Of a stretch of DNA of 64,000 nt, positions 51,574 to 62,477 are shown piece by piece (the first letter of the stretch is position 1; every line of letters starts with the position of its first letter). A program made the translations under genes and the position numbers. Location of the stretch: assembly GCA_014284505.1 (NCBI GenBank), contig JAAFYY010000001.1, positions 6,745,845 through 6,809,844 of the forward strand, written 5' to 3'. The notes beneath the pieces are model-generated. The model made no database searches. It had not been told where the DNA came from and saw only the letters and a program-made list of their open reading frames with translations. Origin of the DNA: Streptacidiphilus sp. 4-A2. GTDB taxonomy: Bacteria > Actinomycetota > Actinomycetes > Streptomycetales > Streptomycetaceae.

Positions 51574-52541
51574 TCAGGGACGCGGCACCGTGCGGTCGAC
51601 CAGAACAGCGCTCGCGTGGCCCGCCGGCGCCGTGCAGTCGGCGGCCACCAGATAGGCGTCGACGTCATGGGCCGGGTCGCTTCCGTCCGGATAGATCAGT
51701 GCATAGACGTCGGTGCTCTGGTAGCTGCCGCTGGAGACCGCGATCGGCTGCTGCCCCGGGCGGGCCACCGCGGTCAGGACACAGTCGGGCACAGTGGCCT
51801 GGGCGGTGCCGGCCCCGGCGGAGGCGCCGGCCGAGTGCTCTCCGTCGCTCTGGATCATCGGCTGGGCACCCTGGCTGGGGGTGCTCTGGAGCAGCGACTG
51901 CACCTGTTGGGTGAATCCGGCAGCGGAGAAGGCCACGGCGGGTTCACCAGGGACGGGCCCAGCTTGACCGAGCCTCGACTGGATGCACTGCTGGATGCAC
52001 TGCTGGATGAGCTCGCGGAAGAGCCATGGGTGTTGAGCGCCACGGTGGTCACCAGCCCGCAGACGGCGAGCGCGGCGACGCCCAGCACTGTCCGCCGCGC
52101 GACCTGCCGCAGCCGGCTCGACCGCGGCCGTCCCGGCCCGCGCCCGGCGCGTCCAGTGGGGCCTGTGTGGTCGCTGGGAGCCTTGTCGACGGTCGGGACG
52201 GCAGAGGGGAGGACAAAGCCCTGGCGCGCCCGCTGGGGCGTCTGCGTGGCCTTCGTGGTGTCCATGGTGTTCGCGGACCTGACGGCCTCGGCTTCGGCGG
52301 CGAGGGCAGCGTCGATCCGCAGCGCGATGTCGTCGGGCATGGCCGGTGTATCCGTCTGCCCGAGCAGCAGCCGGATCTCGTCCAGAGCCTCCCGGGACTC
52401 ACGGCAGTCGGCGCAACCGGAGGGGGCGCCGAGCACGGCGGCGGCCTGCGGCGTGAGCAGGTCCTCGACGTAGTCGGAGATGGTCTCGATATCGGGGTGC
52501 CCGGAGGAGTCCGGATCGAGGGGGGACGCTGCTGCGGTCAT
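51574..52541 (-). CDS. rsmA: anti-sigma factor RsmA (anti-SigM), one indel
   Basis: ATG 52541. The N-terminal cytoplasmic domain has DYVEDLLTPQAAAVLG, then a CxxC pair in SGCADCRES, a helix and one membrane segment (TVLGVAALAVCGLVTTVAL). A frame break near 51940 leads to an exported C-terminal domain with VPDCVLTAVARPG. The usual zinc-anti-sigma His before CxxC is not present, in keeping with the reported Fe-S-binding RsmA of S. coelicolor. The symbol here means the SigM antagonist, not the rRNA methyltransferase. It lies just downstream of sigM. Confidence 0.85.
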
Positions 52542-52550
52542 GTCGCTGGT

Positions 52551-53331
52551 TCACCTCCTGCACGGGAGTCGGGTCGGGCGGCCAGTAGTGGGACGGATTC
52601 CCCGCCCTCCGGGTTCCCTGCCGCTGGAGGCGGTGCACCACTACCGCGGACGGGTCTGCCCCGCGACCCCCGCCCCGGCATCTGCGGGGGAGCGTTGTTT
52701 CACGTGAAACCGGAGCCGGGTCCTGGGCGGCCGTACCAGCACGCAGATGGGCGATCTGCGGAAGCAGCCGGGCCCGGCCGCGTGCGCAGCGGCTCTTCAC
52801 GGTGCCGGTGGGCACTCCCAGGATCGTCGCCGCCTCGGCCACGGGATAGCCGTGCATGTCCACCAGCACCAGGGCAGCGCGCTGATCCTCCGGCAGCGAG
52901 GCCAGAGCGGTGGCGATCTCCTGGCGCAGCTCGCCCCGCTCCACCGGGGCATCGGCGGCTTCCTCGGCGCCGAGGACAGCGTCCAGGGACTGCTGCTCGT
53001 CCAGCGGCCGGGTGCGATGGCTGGCCGCCCGGCGGATCCGGTCGAGGCAGGCGTTGACGACGATCCGGTGCAGCCAGGTAGTGACGGCTGACCGCCCCTG
53101 GAAGGTGTGCGCGCCGCGGAAGGCCGAGACCAGGGCGTCCTGGAGCGCGTCCGCGGCTTCCTCCCGGTCCCCCAGGGTGCGCAGGGCCACTGCCCACAGG
53201 CGGTCCCGGTGCCGCCGGACGAGGGTGCCGAAGGCGTCATGGTCACCGGCTACATGGCGAGCCAGCAGCTCGCTGTCGCTCTCGCTGTCGGTGGGCCTGT
53301 CCTGACCTTCACCACCCGCTGTAACTCGCAC
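52551..53331 (-). CDS. sigM: ECF RNA polymerase sigma factor SigM, C-terminal indel likely
   Basis: GTG 53331. Region 2 is visible as RHRDRLWAVALRTLGDREEA, ADALQDALVSAFRGAHTFQG and WLHRIVVNACLDRIR. Region 4 is LASLPEDQRAALVLVDMHGY and GVPTGTVKSRCARGRARL. As read, the frame runs on into rsmA to 52399. A frame change after about 52640 would instead end it at TGA 52551, ten bases before the rsmA ATG. A perfect parS lies in the coding sequence at 52697. It recruits RNA polymerase to stress genes under RsmA control. Confidence 0.88.
52697..52710. promoter_or_regulatory. parS site inside sigM
   Basis: Perfect GTTTCACGTGAAAC near the 3' end of sigM, encoding VSRET on the reverse strand. Confidence 0.93.
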
Positions 53332-53392
53332 CGCTCCCCCTTGGGCAACCCAATGCGCCCCAGCCTGCCATCCCAGTGGTCCAGTCGTCAGC

Positions 53393-55348
53393 TCAGGACA
53401 TGACCTGAATCTCGGAGATGCCTCCGTAGTAGCCGTTCACCGCGTCCGGATCGGGTGCCAGAGAGGTGATGTGCACCAGCACGAACCGGGTGAGGATCGG
53501 CGGGGACAGTGGAGCGCTGTCCACGGTTGTCGAGGTCGGGGTGGAGGAGTTGCTGATGCGCTGGGTGTAGCCGCTGTAGTCGGTGGGCGCACTGGTCGCG
53601 CCGGCGGGAGCCGCGACCACCTCCATGGTCTGACCGGTGAACGGCAGGATGACATTGACGCTGGTGACGGACTGCACACTGCCCAGGTCGACCACGATGC
53701 CGCTGCCCTGAGCGCGGTTGGGCAGGTTGCCGAAGTTGGGGTAGTTGAAGAAGGGTGTGGTGATCCAGGCCGTCTTCGGGTTGCTGTCGGCGGCCAGCGC
53801 GGCCAGATTGCCCGCTATCGTCGTCTGGTCCATCGGCGAGAACTCCGTGGCGCTGAAGATCTTCAGGATGTGCGAAGAGACGCGGGGAGTGGGCTTCGGC
53901 TGGACGTTGGCGGCCACCGGGGGCCGGCTGCCGCTGGGATTGCTGTCGGACTTGTCCAGCAACGCCTGCGCGGTCGCCCAGCTGCCCAGGCCGATCCCGG
54001 CCATCAGCACCAGGGCGATCGACCAGCGCAGAGCCCGGTTGCCGCGCCTGGGCGGCAGCGGGGGCGGGACGGGCAGGGGCGCAGTCTTCGGCACGGTGGT
54101 GGTCGGCTGCTCCGGCCGCTTCGGCCGGGGTACTCCGGAATGACCAGCGGCTCCGGGGCGGGCTGCCTGACCTTCGGCATCTGGAGAGGGCCTTGGCGAC
54201 CTCGGCGGGCGACACCAGCCGCTCCAGGTGTCGTCCGGGCTCGGGGCAGATCATCCGGGCGCACAGGTCGGAGAGCCCCCGGTGGACGCCCGCTCGCACC
54301 TGTTCCGGGGCGACCATGCCGAGGAACTTGGGCATGCCCTGGAGATCGAAGCAGTCCTCCGGGTAGGGCCAGCGATGGGTGAGCGCCGAGAACAGCAGGG
54401 CTCCGATGGCACGGGTGTCCTGGAGCTCGGCGTCGGCCCCGTCCTCGGCATGAACGCCGTACAGAGCGGCGTCGGTGGCGATGCCGTTGATCCGGTACTG
54501 GCCGGAGTCGCTGCGCAGCACGCAGTCCGGGTTCAGCCGCAGATGGGACTGTCCGCGCCGGTGGGCGGCGGCCAGCGCGTCGGTGACCTGCCGCACCAAC
54601 TGGTAGGCCTCGTAGGGCTCCAGCGGTCCGTCGGCGAGCAGGGCGGTGAGGTCGGTGGCGTCGGGAGCCACTCGCGGACGATGTAGACCAACTCGCCGTC
54701 CTCGACGGCATCCAGCACCTGGACGAACCTGGGATCGCCGAGCAGCGCGGCCTGGCGGGCCGCCTCCACCGTTTCCTTGGCCCGCTGCTGACCGGAGGCC
54801 AGCAGGTGGACTCCGACCGCGCGGCGCAGCTTCTCGTCCATGGCCCGCCAGCTGGAGAACCCCTCGCCCTCGGCGACGCACTCCTCCAGACGGTAGCGGT
54901 TGCCGATCCGGTCGCCACTGTGCCGCACCGGCACCGGGAGCAGCTCGGGAAGTGCGGGAGCCGCCGGCTCGGGGTCATCGGTATCGGCTACGGGCTTGTC
55001 CTCGGACTCCGGCTCCGCCGGCTCGGCCGGCTCGGCCGCGGGCTTGGTTGCGGCCGGCTTGGCGGGCCGGGATTCCGGCTCGGGCTCGGCGGGTCCAGCC
55101 GGTTCGGCGGCCTCGGCGACGTCGACCGGCTCCGCGTCGGCGGCAGGCGCGTCGGCGGGATCCTTGTCAGCGGGAGCCTTGCCAGCGGCAGCCGCTTCGG
55201 CTGCCTCAGGTTCGGCAGCGGTCGCCGCGTCAGCCTCTGACGCCGAATCATCGTCGGTGGCACGCGTCATCTCGACGTCATCTGTCGGAACGGTGTCGTC
55301 GATGCTCCCCGTGCTGGTCTCGACGGGAGCCTCGCTGCGATCCGCCAC
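53393..55348 (-). CDS. membrane pseudokinase with exported discoidin-like domain, indels
   Basis: GTG 55348 follows GGAGGAAGG. The first 120 residues are Ala/Glu/Pro-rich. A kinase fold follows (RIGNRYRLEECVAEGEGFSS to PEQVRAGVHRGLSDLCARM), but the HRD loop reads SHLRLNPDC and the DFG motif reads INGIATD, so catalysis is unlikely. A membrane helix (WSIALVLMAGIGLGSWAT) leads to an exterior beta domain (LKIFSATEFSP, GSGIVVDLGSVQSVTSVNVI) resembling F5/8 type C. Frame breaks lie near 54672, 54185 and 54135. Next to murJ, it likely recruits FhaA as in mycobacteria, where the pseudokinase is fused to MurJ. Confidence 0.82.
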
Positions 55349-55491
55349 CTTCGTCCTTCCTCCCCTTGGAACGTCCCTCCAGCAGAGGGCATGCGGTCAA
55401 TTGTGCCAACCTCCGCCCCAGGACTACGACTCGCGATCCCCCTCCCGGGTTGCCCTGATGAGGGTGGGAAGCGACCGGTCCTGGGCGTGTG

Positions 55492-58029
55492 TCAACGTCC
55501 GATCTTGCGGCGGACCATGCCGATCAGCGCATCCATCTCTTCGATGTGCATCCGCTTTGTGATCACTACGAAGAGGCCGAGCTGTAGCAGCAGGCCGACG
55601 ACAAGGGCAGCGGCGTCACCGAAGAACCCGCCACCGGAGAACGAGGAGATGGCGAAGGAACTGGCGAAGCCGACGACGGCCGGGATGATGCTGGCCCCGA
55701 TCAGCTTGCTGTAGGTGCGCTTGATCCGTGCGCCGTCCAGGTCGCCGATCCGGCGCCTGAGCCGGGGCAGGGCGACGGTCAGCCCGATCAGGTAGGAGAC
55801 ACCGTAGGCGAAGGCCATACCGGTGACCGCCCATCTGGCGGGCAGCACCAGATAACAGATGCCGGAGAGCGCGGCCTGGCTGGCCGCGACCCAGACCGTG
55901 TTGTAGAAGGGGGTCCGGGTGTCCTCATAGGCGTAGAACCCGCGGAGCAGCACATACTGCGCGGAGTAGGGGATCAGGCCCAGCGCGAAGGCGGAGAGCA
56001 TCCAGCCGACCGAGGTGCCCTGGGAGCTGCCGCCGAAGCCGTAGAGCACGGAGCCGATCATCGGGCCCAGGCTGAGGAAGAGGAACGCGGCCGGCACGAT
56101 CGCGACTGCCGAGGTCCGCAGTCCGTAGGAGAGGTCGTCGCGCACCGAGGTGGCGTCGCCGTCAGCGGCGGACCGGGAGATCCTCGGCAGTACCGCGCTC
56201 ATCACCGAGACGGTGATCACGGCCTGGGGCAGCTGCCAGATCAGCAGCGCGTTGGAGTAGGCCGAGAGCCCGGCGCCGTTGCGGTTGGAGGCGTTTCCGG
56301 CCGCGGTGGCGAGCTGGGTGACGACCAGATACCCGGCCTGGTTGGCGAGGACGAACAGGAAGGTCCAGCGGGCGAGCTTGGCCGCGTGGCCGAGGCCGTG
56401 ACCGCGCCAGTCGAACCGGGGCCGGAACTTGAACCCGGCCGCGCGCAGGTAGGGGATCATCGACAGGGCCTGGACGATCAGGCCGAGCAGGGTGCCGACG
56501 CCCAGCAGCTGCACGCCCTGGGGGGAGATGGTCTCCGGGGCGACCTGGGTGTGGTTGAACGGGCCGTAGACCCAGGCGTACATGCCGAAGGTGAAGATGA
56601 CGACGATGTTGTTGAGGACCGGGGTCCACATCATCGCGCCGAACTTGCCGCGGGCGTTCAGCACCTGGCCCATGACCACATGCACGCCCATGAAGAAGAT
56701 CGTGGGCAGGCAGTAGCGGGCCAGCGCCACGGTGACCGAGGCGCTCTGCGGGTTCTTCATCACGGAGTCGGAGACCAGCCGCACCAGCAGTGGCGCGGCC
56801 AGTACCGTGGCAAAGACCACACCACCGAGCCCGACCACGACCAGGGTGAGCAGTCGGCTCGCGTATGCCTCGCCGCCGTCCTCGTCGTTCTTCATGCTGC
56901 GGACCAGCTGCGGCACGAAGACGGCGTTGAGCGCGCCGCCGCCGACCAGGATGTAGAGCAGTGTCGGCAGGGTGTTGGCGACGTTGTAGGCGTCGCCCAT
57001 GCTGCCGACGCCGATGGCCAGGGTGATCACCATGGTGCGGATGAATCCGGTTCCACGTGAAACCAGGGTGCCTGCTGCCATGATCGCGCTGGAGTTCAGC
57101 AGGTTGCCCGACTTGCCGCCGCCGGAGGCGCTCTCGCCGTCGGGAGTCTCCTTGCCGATCGCCGCCATGCCGCGCTGGTCGAGCTTGAACAGCGGCATGG
57201 TGCCGGTGAACTCCATGGCGGAGTCGACCGACTCGCCATAGCCGGCCGGCGGGTAGTACTGGCCGCCGTCGCGGAAGAGGAAGGCGTAGGGGTCTTCCTC
57301 AGGCTGCTCCTGCTGGCGTCCGGCCCGGCTGACCAGCTCGTCCACGCCGACGTACTCGGTGGGCGCGCCCGGGTCGTAGCCGGCGCCGTTGCCCTGGGCG
57401 GTGGGGTAGGGCTGCCCGCCGTACTGCTGCTGGTCGTACTGCTGCTGGTCATAGGGCTGCTGCTGGTCGTACGGCCCCTGGTGCGCGGCCTGGCCGTAGC
57501 CCGCCGGCGGCTGCCCGTACTGCTGGGGCTGTTGCTGGTGGCCCTGCGGCTGTGCGTGCGGCTGGGGGTAGGGCTGGCCGTACTGCTGGGGCTGCCGCGG
57601 CTGCGGGTAGCTGTTCTGTTCGTAGCCGACGGGACCGGCCGGGGTGACCTGGGTGACCGGGGGCGCCGGGGTGACCGGGGTCACTGGAACGGTCGGCGTC
57701 AGCGCTCCGGCCGGGCCGAAGCCGGGCTGGGGCGCCTGGTAGGCAGCCGGCTCGTACCCCTGGGGCCCGTAGCCCTGCTGCGCGTACCCCTGCTGCGGAG
57801 CGGCGGGCTGTCCGTAGCCGGGCTGTCCGTAGCCCTCCGGGGTCTGGTACTGCTGCTGGTTGTAGACGTCGTGTCCGTACGGGTCCTGCGCATAGGGGTC
57901 ACGCGCATAGGTCTCGTCCAGATACGGGTCCGTGCCGCCCCCCGGTCCCGGCTGCACCGGTGGCGTGCCTGGTTCCGGAGCGCGTCCGCCGCGACCCCGT
58001 TGAGTTCTGCCGTCACGCGGCGCGCTCAT
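55492..58029 (-). CDS. murJ: lipid II flippase MurJ/MviN with long cytoplasmic extension
   Basis: An intact 845-residue protein from ATG 58029. Residues 1-270 are Gln/Tyr/Gly/Pro-rich low complexity with repeated YGQP-like and QQYDQQ units. From about residue 310 come fourteen membrane helices of the MVF family, including GTGFIRTMVITLAIG and the conserved TLLYILVGGGALNAVFVPQL. It flips lipid II to the outside for wall synthesis. A variant parS (57050) falls in the coding region. Neighbours are the pseudokinase and a DUF6049 gene. Confidence 0.94.
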   Translation of the reverse strand: MSAPRDGRTQRGRGGRAPEPGTPPVQPGPGGGTDPYLDETYARDPYAQDPYGHDVYNQQQYQTPEGYGQPGYGQPAAPQQGYAQQGYGPQGYEPAAYQAPQPGFGPAGALTPTVPVTPVTPAPPVTQVTPAGPVGYEQNSYPQPRQPQQYGQPYPQPHAQPQGHQQQPQQYGQPPAGYGQAAHQGPYDQQQPYDQQQYDQQQYGGQPYPTAQGNGAGYDPGAPTEYVGVDELVSRAGRQQEQPEEDPYAFLFRDGGQYYPPAGYGESVDSAMEFTGTMPLFKLDQRGMAAIGKETPDGESASGGGKSGNLLNSSAIMAAGTLVSRGTGFIRTMVITLAIGVGSMGDAYNVANTLPTLLYILVGGGALNAVFVPQLVRSMKNDEDGGEAYASRLLTLVVVGLGGVVFATVLAAPLLVRLVSDSVMKNPQSASVTVALARYCLPTIFFMGVHVVMGQVLNARGKFGAMMWTPVLNNIVVIFTFGMYAWVYGPFNHTQVAPETISPQGVQLLGVGTLLGLIVQALSMIPYLRAAGFKFRPRFDWRGHGLGHAAKLARWTFLFVLANQAGYLVVTQLATAAGNASNRNGAGLSAYSNALLIWQLPQAVITVSVMSAVLPRISRSAADGDATSVRDDLSYGLRTSAVAIVPAAFLFLSLGPMIGSVLYGFGGSSQGTSVGWMLSAFALGLIPYSAQYVLLRGFYAYEDTRTPFYNTVWVAASQAALSGICYLVLPARWAVTGMAFAYGVSYLIGLTVALPRLRRRIGDLDGARIKRTYSKLIGASIIPAVVGFASSFAISSFSGGGFFGDAAALVVGLLLQLGLFVVITKRMHIEEMDALIGMVRRKIGR
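57050..57063. promoter_or_regulatory. variant parS site inside murJ
   Basis: GTTCCACGTGAAAC, one base different from the perfect site. Confidence 0.6.
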
Positions 58030-58109
58030 GCCACCTTCTCCGGATCTTCGGATGGGGCGGCCGGATCCGTCCGGCCGTCTCGTCCCTCTACCTTCTCATC
58101 CGCTAGAGC

Positions 58110-60742
58110 CTATACAGGGCTTTGGACCTCGTTTTCCGGATCATGGCCGCCTGGTTGCCCTGAATCGGCCGCTTCTTCGCCTTCCGCGTCCGAGGTGGGC
58201 GGCTGGTCGGCGGGGTCCGGCGTGCCGTCCTCCGAGGTCTCCGGGGCTGAAGTGCCGCCGGAGGAGTCGCCTGACGGATCGTCCGTCGAGTCGTCCGCCG
58301 ACCCGCCCGCCGGGCCGTCCGAGGGGCCGTCCGGGGCCAGCGCGGCGTCCTTCCGGCGCTTCCAGTAGAGCCGCAGACCGGCCAGCAGCACCAGCAGGCC
58401 TCCGCCCGCGATCACCGCGATCACTCCACCGGAGATCTGGGTGACATTGACCTCAAAAGTGATCGAGGAGCCGCTGCCGGCCGTGTCGTTGTAGGGCACC
58501 AGATCACCGTCGACCAGGGTGAAGAGCTGCGCCTCCATCCCCACCTTGCCGTTGGCGGCGGCCTTGACCTGGAACTTGTAGCTCGGCTTGCTGTTTCCGG
58601 AGTTGGTCACCGTCAGTATTCCGCTGCCCTCGACCGCCAGCCGGTTCGGCTGGAGCGATCTGAGCCGGACCACCAGATTGGTCAGGCTTTGCGGCAGGCC
58701 GTTGACGACGGTGATCGGAATGGTCGCCGAGTTGCTGCCCGGAGGGTCACCCCGTTGGGTTTGCCGAGGAGAGTCACCGAGCCCAGCAGGCTCTGGAGAT
58801 ACAGCTTGGTGTTCTCCTGGTAGTCCTCCCCCGCCTGCGACTGGTCGCGCCACTGGGTGGACACCGAGCGCAGTATCGCCGCGTTGAATTCGCTCTGGTA
58901 CGGGTCCGGCGGAGCGATGATCTTCTGCAGCTCGCTCAGGTCGCTCTGGATCAGATTGACGTCCGGCAGTGTCTGGAGCTCGTTGCCGCTCACACTCGCC
59001 GGGTAGGGCGCGAGGGTGGAGCTGACTCCCGCCGTGGGGGTCGCCGTCGCCACGGTTCCGTACGGCACCGGCTGGATCCACTTGCCTGTCGTTGCCTGCT
59101 GGAGTGAGTTCAGCAGGGTCTCGGCAGCGCTGATCGACAGGTCCCGGGGCGGCTGGATCAGGATGCTGCGCTGGATGTCGGGCTGCTCGTTGGCGATCTC
59201 CAGGGTCTCCGCCAGAAAGCGCTGCTCAGCGATCTTCTGGGCGCTGACCGTGTTCAGGTCGCCGGAGAAGATGTCGGAGATGGTGGAGTCGGACACCACG
59301 GCCGTCATCCCGTCGCCCAGGGAGCGGGCCGCGTTGGGGTGTAGGTCAGCGGGTTGTACGGCAGGCTGTCGCTGGTCACCACGATCTGGTTGTCATGCAG
59401 GCTACGGGCCAGGGAGACCACTGCCGGATCGGTGTAGCCCTGGTAGGGCCAGGCCACCGAGTCGTTGGCGGTGACCTGGAGCAGATCCGGCACGCTGGCG
59501 TTGCCGACCTGCTTCAGCTCGTCGACCAGGGCACTGCTCTCCGAGGGGTGGTCCGCCAGGGTGGCCAGGTCCGGGTCGGCATAGGGCAGCGAGATGATCT
59601 GCTGCGGGCCCAGGTTGGCGAGCGTGGTCTGCAGGTTCAGCAGCCACTCCTTGGCGGCCGCGGTGCCGGTGGCGCTGCCCTTCTCGGTGCAGTTGCAGTC
59701 GGGGGTGGCCGCGGACACGCTGCCCTGGGCGTCGCTGACCACCCGGTAGCCGCTGCGCATCGCGTCGACGGTGGTGATCAGGTCGGGGTCCAGCACCCAG
59801 CTGAGCTTCAGCTGGGCGTATTCGGCGCTGCTGCCGTTGGACAGCAGCTGGCCGAGCCGGCCCCCGGGGCTGAGCTCGCTGGCCAGATAGTCGTCGGTCA
59901 GCACCGCCTGCCCGGTCTGGTCGGAGGTCCCGCTGGTGTGGTAGCGCTGGGCCTGGACCCGGGGCTGGTCCACCAGCGGCCACAGGGTGGCCACCTCGGT
60001 CGGCTTGGCGCTCTGGGACGGGTAGTAGGACAGGAAGGTCCGCAGTATCCCGAGCGACTGTGGCGAGGAGCCGCCGGTGGTGACGTCCACGTCCAGCTCG
60101 TAGACGCCCCAGTCGGTCAGGCCCAGGTCGTTGACCGCGACGGTGAGCGAGAACGTGCTGCTGGTGGCGCCGGCGACCAGCGGGCCCAGCTGCTGGGTCG
60201 GGCCGTTGGACAGCTCCGGGGCGTCCCCGGCCTGGGGTGGTGTCCTGGGCGATGTTCTCGATGGACGACCTGTCCGGCACCTTGGAGTTCGCGATGGCCA
60301 GGCCGACCTGCAAGGACTGGATGGTGCTGGTGCCGCTGTTGTTGACGGTGCCGGTGACGGTGATCTTGCCGCCGGGCTCCGGCACCGGCGGGTTGATGGA
60401 TGCCAGCGACACCACGGCGGGGTAGGTGCTGCTGACCGCCGAGGCGTCGTGCGCGGTGGCCCCGGTCGCCTTGGTCGCGCTCGAAGCGGCCCCAGGGTTC
60501 ATTGAAGAGACCTGGAATCCGTCGGCCCGGGCGGCCGGGGCCAGCCCGGGGCCGCTCAGCAGCGCCAGCCCGGAGGCCAGCAGCACCGTCACCGATCGGC
60601 GCAGCCGACCTGGAGCCTGCGGTTTCCCTCCCCTGCTGCGACCACTGGTGCGACTTCTCTGCCGTGCCGCCTCGCCCACGCGTCCTCGCCGTTCGTCCGT
60701 TGCCCGCGCTGTTCTGATCGCCTCAGTCGCCTGCCCCCGCAT
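58110..60742 (-). CDS. DUF6049-type exported membrane-anchored protein, three indels
   Basis: ATG 60742. It has an Arg-rich N terminus, then a signal helix (VTVLLASGLALLSGPGLAPA), a large extracellular region (VVSLASINPPVPEPGGKITV, DNQIVVTSDSLPYNPLTYTP, ILRSVSTQWRDQSQAGEDYQ), a C-terminal membrane helix (GGVIAVIAGGGLLVLLAG) and an acidic tail. Frame breaks near 60235, 59335 and 58738 join about 877 residues. The family is conserved next to murJ in actinobacteria; function unknown, presumably in cell-envelope assembly. Confidence 0.82.
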
Positions 60743-60889
60743 GTGCGCTCTGGCATGGTAACGACGTTGGCTGGGAGTAGACGCGGCCGGGCGCGCCCGG
60801 ATGGGTCCTGGCCACCGCAACCGGTACAGGTGCCGCCCGGACGTTATCGGGGCGCGAGGGGTGCGCGCTGCCACGTAGGCTTGTCTGTT

Positions 60890-62401
60890 GTGCCGAACGC
60901 CAATGATTCCAGCTCTGCCCTCCCGGACGAATGCTCGTCCCGTAGTGGTTCCGCCGCCGACTCGCTCAGTGCCGTCCAAGCGGCCGCGGTCAGCGAGATC
61001 CTGAACGCCTACCCCGTCGCGGACGAGCTCGGGCGGCGTTTCCAGGCGGCCGGTTTCCGGCTCGCCCTGGTCGGCGGGTCGGTCCGGGACGCCCTGCTCG
61101 GGCGGCTCGGCAATGACCTGGACTTCACCACCGACGCCCGGCCCGAGCAGATCCTGGCGCTGCTGAAGTCCTGGGCGGACGCGGTCTGGGATGTCGGCAT
61201 CGCCTTCGGCACCGTCGGCGCCCGCAAGAAGGCTGCCCCGGTGGGCGGTGGCGAGCCGCGTGACTTCCAGATCGAGGTGACCACCTACCGCTCCGAGGCC
61301 TACGACCGGGACTCGCGCAAGCCGGCCGTCTCCTACGGGGACTCGATCGAGGACGACCTGGTCCGCCGGGACTTCACCGTCAACGCCATGGCGGTCGCGC
61401 TGCCCGAGGTCGAGTTCATCGATCCGTACCACGGCCTGGAGGACCTGGCGGCGAAGGTGCTGCGCACCCCCGGGACCCCGGAGGCGTCGTTCTCGGACGA
61501 CCCGCTGCGGATGATGCGGGCCGCCAGGTTCTCGGCGCAGCTGGATTTCCAGGTGGCACCCGAGGTGGTCACCGCGATGACGGAGATGGCGGCGCGGATC
61601 GACATCGTCTCCGCGGAGCGGGTCCAGGCCGAGCTGAACAAGCTGCTGCTGTCGGAGCACCCGCGGCAGGGGCTGCTGCTGCTGGTCGACAGCGGGATCG
61701 CCGGACGGGTGCTGCCGGAGCTTCCCGCGCTGCGGCTGGAACGTGACGAGCACCACCGGCACAAGGACGTCTACGAGCACTCGCTCACCGTGCTGGAACA
61801 GGCCGTCGACCTGGAGACGGACGGCCCCGACCTGACGCTGCGGCTGGCCGCGCTGCTGCACGATGTGGGCAAGCCGCGCACCCGCCGGTTCGAGCCCGGC
61901 GGCGGGGTCTCCTTCCACCACCATGAACTGGTGGGGGCGAAGCTCACCAAGAAGCGGCTGCGTGAGCTGAAGTACTCCAATGAGCTGATCGCCGATGTGT
62001 CCCGGCTGGTCGAGCTGCATCTGCGGTTCCACGGCTACGGCACCGGCGAGTGGACCGACTCGGCGGTGCGGCGCTATGTCCGCGACGCGGGTCCGCTGCT
62101 GTCGCGGCTGCACAAGCTGACCCGCTCCGACTGCACCACGCGGAACAAGAAGAAGGCGGCGGCGCTCTGGCGGGCGTACGACAGCCTGGAGGAGCGGATC
62201 GAGCAGCTCCAGGAGCAGGAGGAGCTGGACTCGATCCGGCCGGATCTGAACGGCGAGGAGATCATGGAGATCCTCGGCCTGAAGCCGGGCCGGGAGGTCG
62301 GCGAGGCCTACCGGTTCCTGCTGGAGCAGCGGCTGGAGCACGGCCCGCAGGGGCAGGAGGCGGCCGCGGCGGCGCTGCGGGAGTGGTGGGCCACCCGCTG
62401 A
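60890..62401 (+). CDS. pcnA: CCA tRNA nucleotidyltransferase/poly(A) polymerase family protein
   Basis: Intact, about 503 residues from GTG 60890 (PNANDSSSALPDE). The nucleotidyltransferase motif is ALVGGSVRDALLGR followed by NDLDFTTDA; RRDFTVNAMA and DDPLRMMRAARFSAQ are the RNA-binding helices. An HD domain follows with LLHDVGKPRTRR. It adds or repairs CCA ends of tRNA, needed here because the three tRNA genes lack encoded CCA. Divergent from the DUF6049 gene. Confidence 0.93.
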   Translation: MPNANDSSSALPDECSSRSGSAADSLSAVQAAAVSEILNAYPVADELGRRFQAAGFRLALVGGSVRDALLGRLGNDLDFTTDARPEQILALLKSWADAVWDVGIAFGTVGARKKAAPVGGGEPRDFQIEVTTYRSEAYDRDSRKPAVSYGDSIEDDLVRRDFTVNAMAVALPEVEFIDPYHGLEDLAAKVLRTPGTPEASFSDDPLRMMRAARFSAQLDFQVAPEVVTAMTEMAARIDIVSAERVQAELNKLLLSEHPRQGLLLLVDSGIAGRVLPELPALRLERDEHHRHKDVYEHSLTVLEQAVDLETDGPDLTLRLAALLHDVGKPRTRRFEPGGGVSFHHHELVGAKLTKKRLRELKYSNELIADVSRLVELHLRFHGYGTGEWTDSAVRRYVRDAGPLLSRLHKLTRSDCTTRNKKKAAALWRAYDSLEERIEQLQEQEELDSIRPDLNGEEIMEILGLKPGREVGEAYRFLLEQRLEHGPQGQEAAAAALREWWATR

Positions 62402-62477
62402 CCCACCGGGTCCGGCCGCTGGGCTGACCCGAGGGCGCTGTCCCGCGCCGCCCTGGAGCGGCTGACCCGGCCCGGGG

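Noticed and set aside
59402..62341. 979-residue leftward open frame
   Set aside because: It is antisense to pcnA over most of its length and then joins part of the DUF6049 gene by chance; high GC content keeps shadow frames open.
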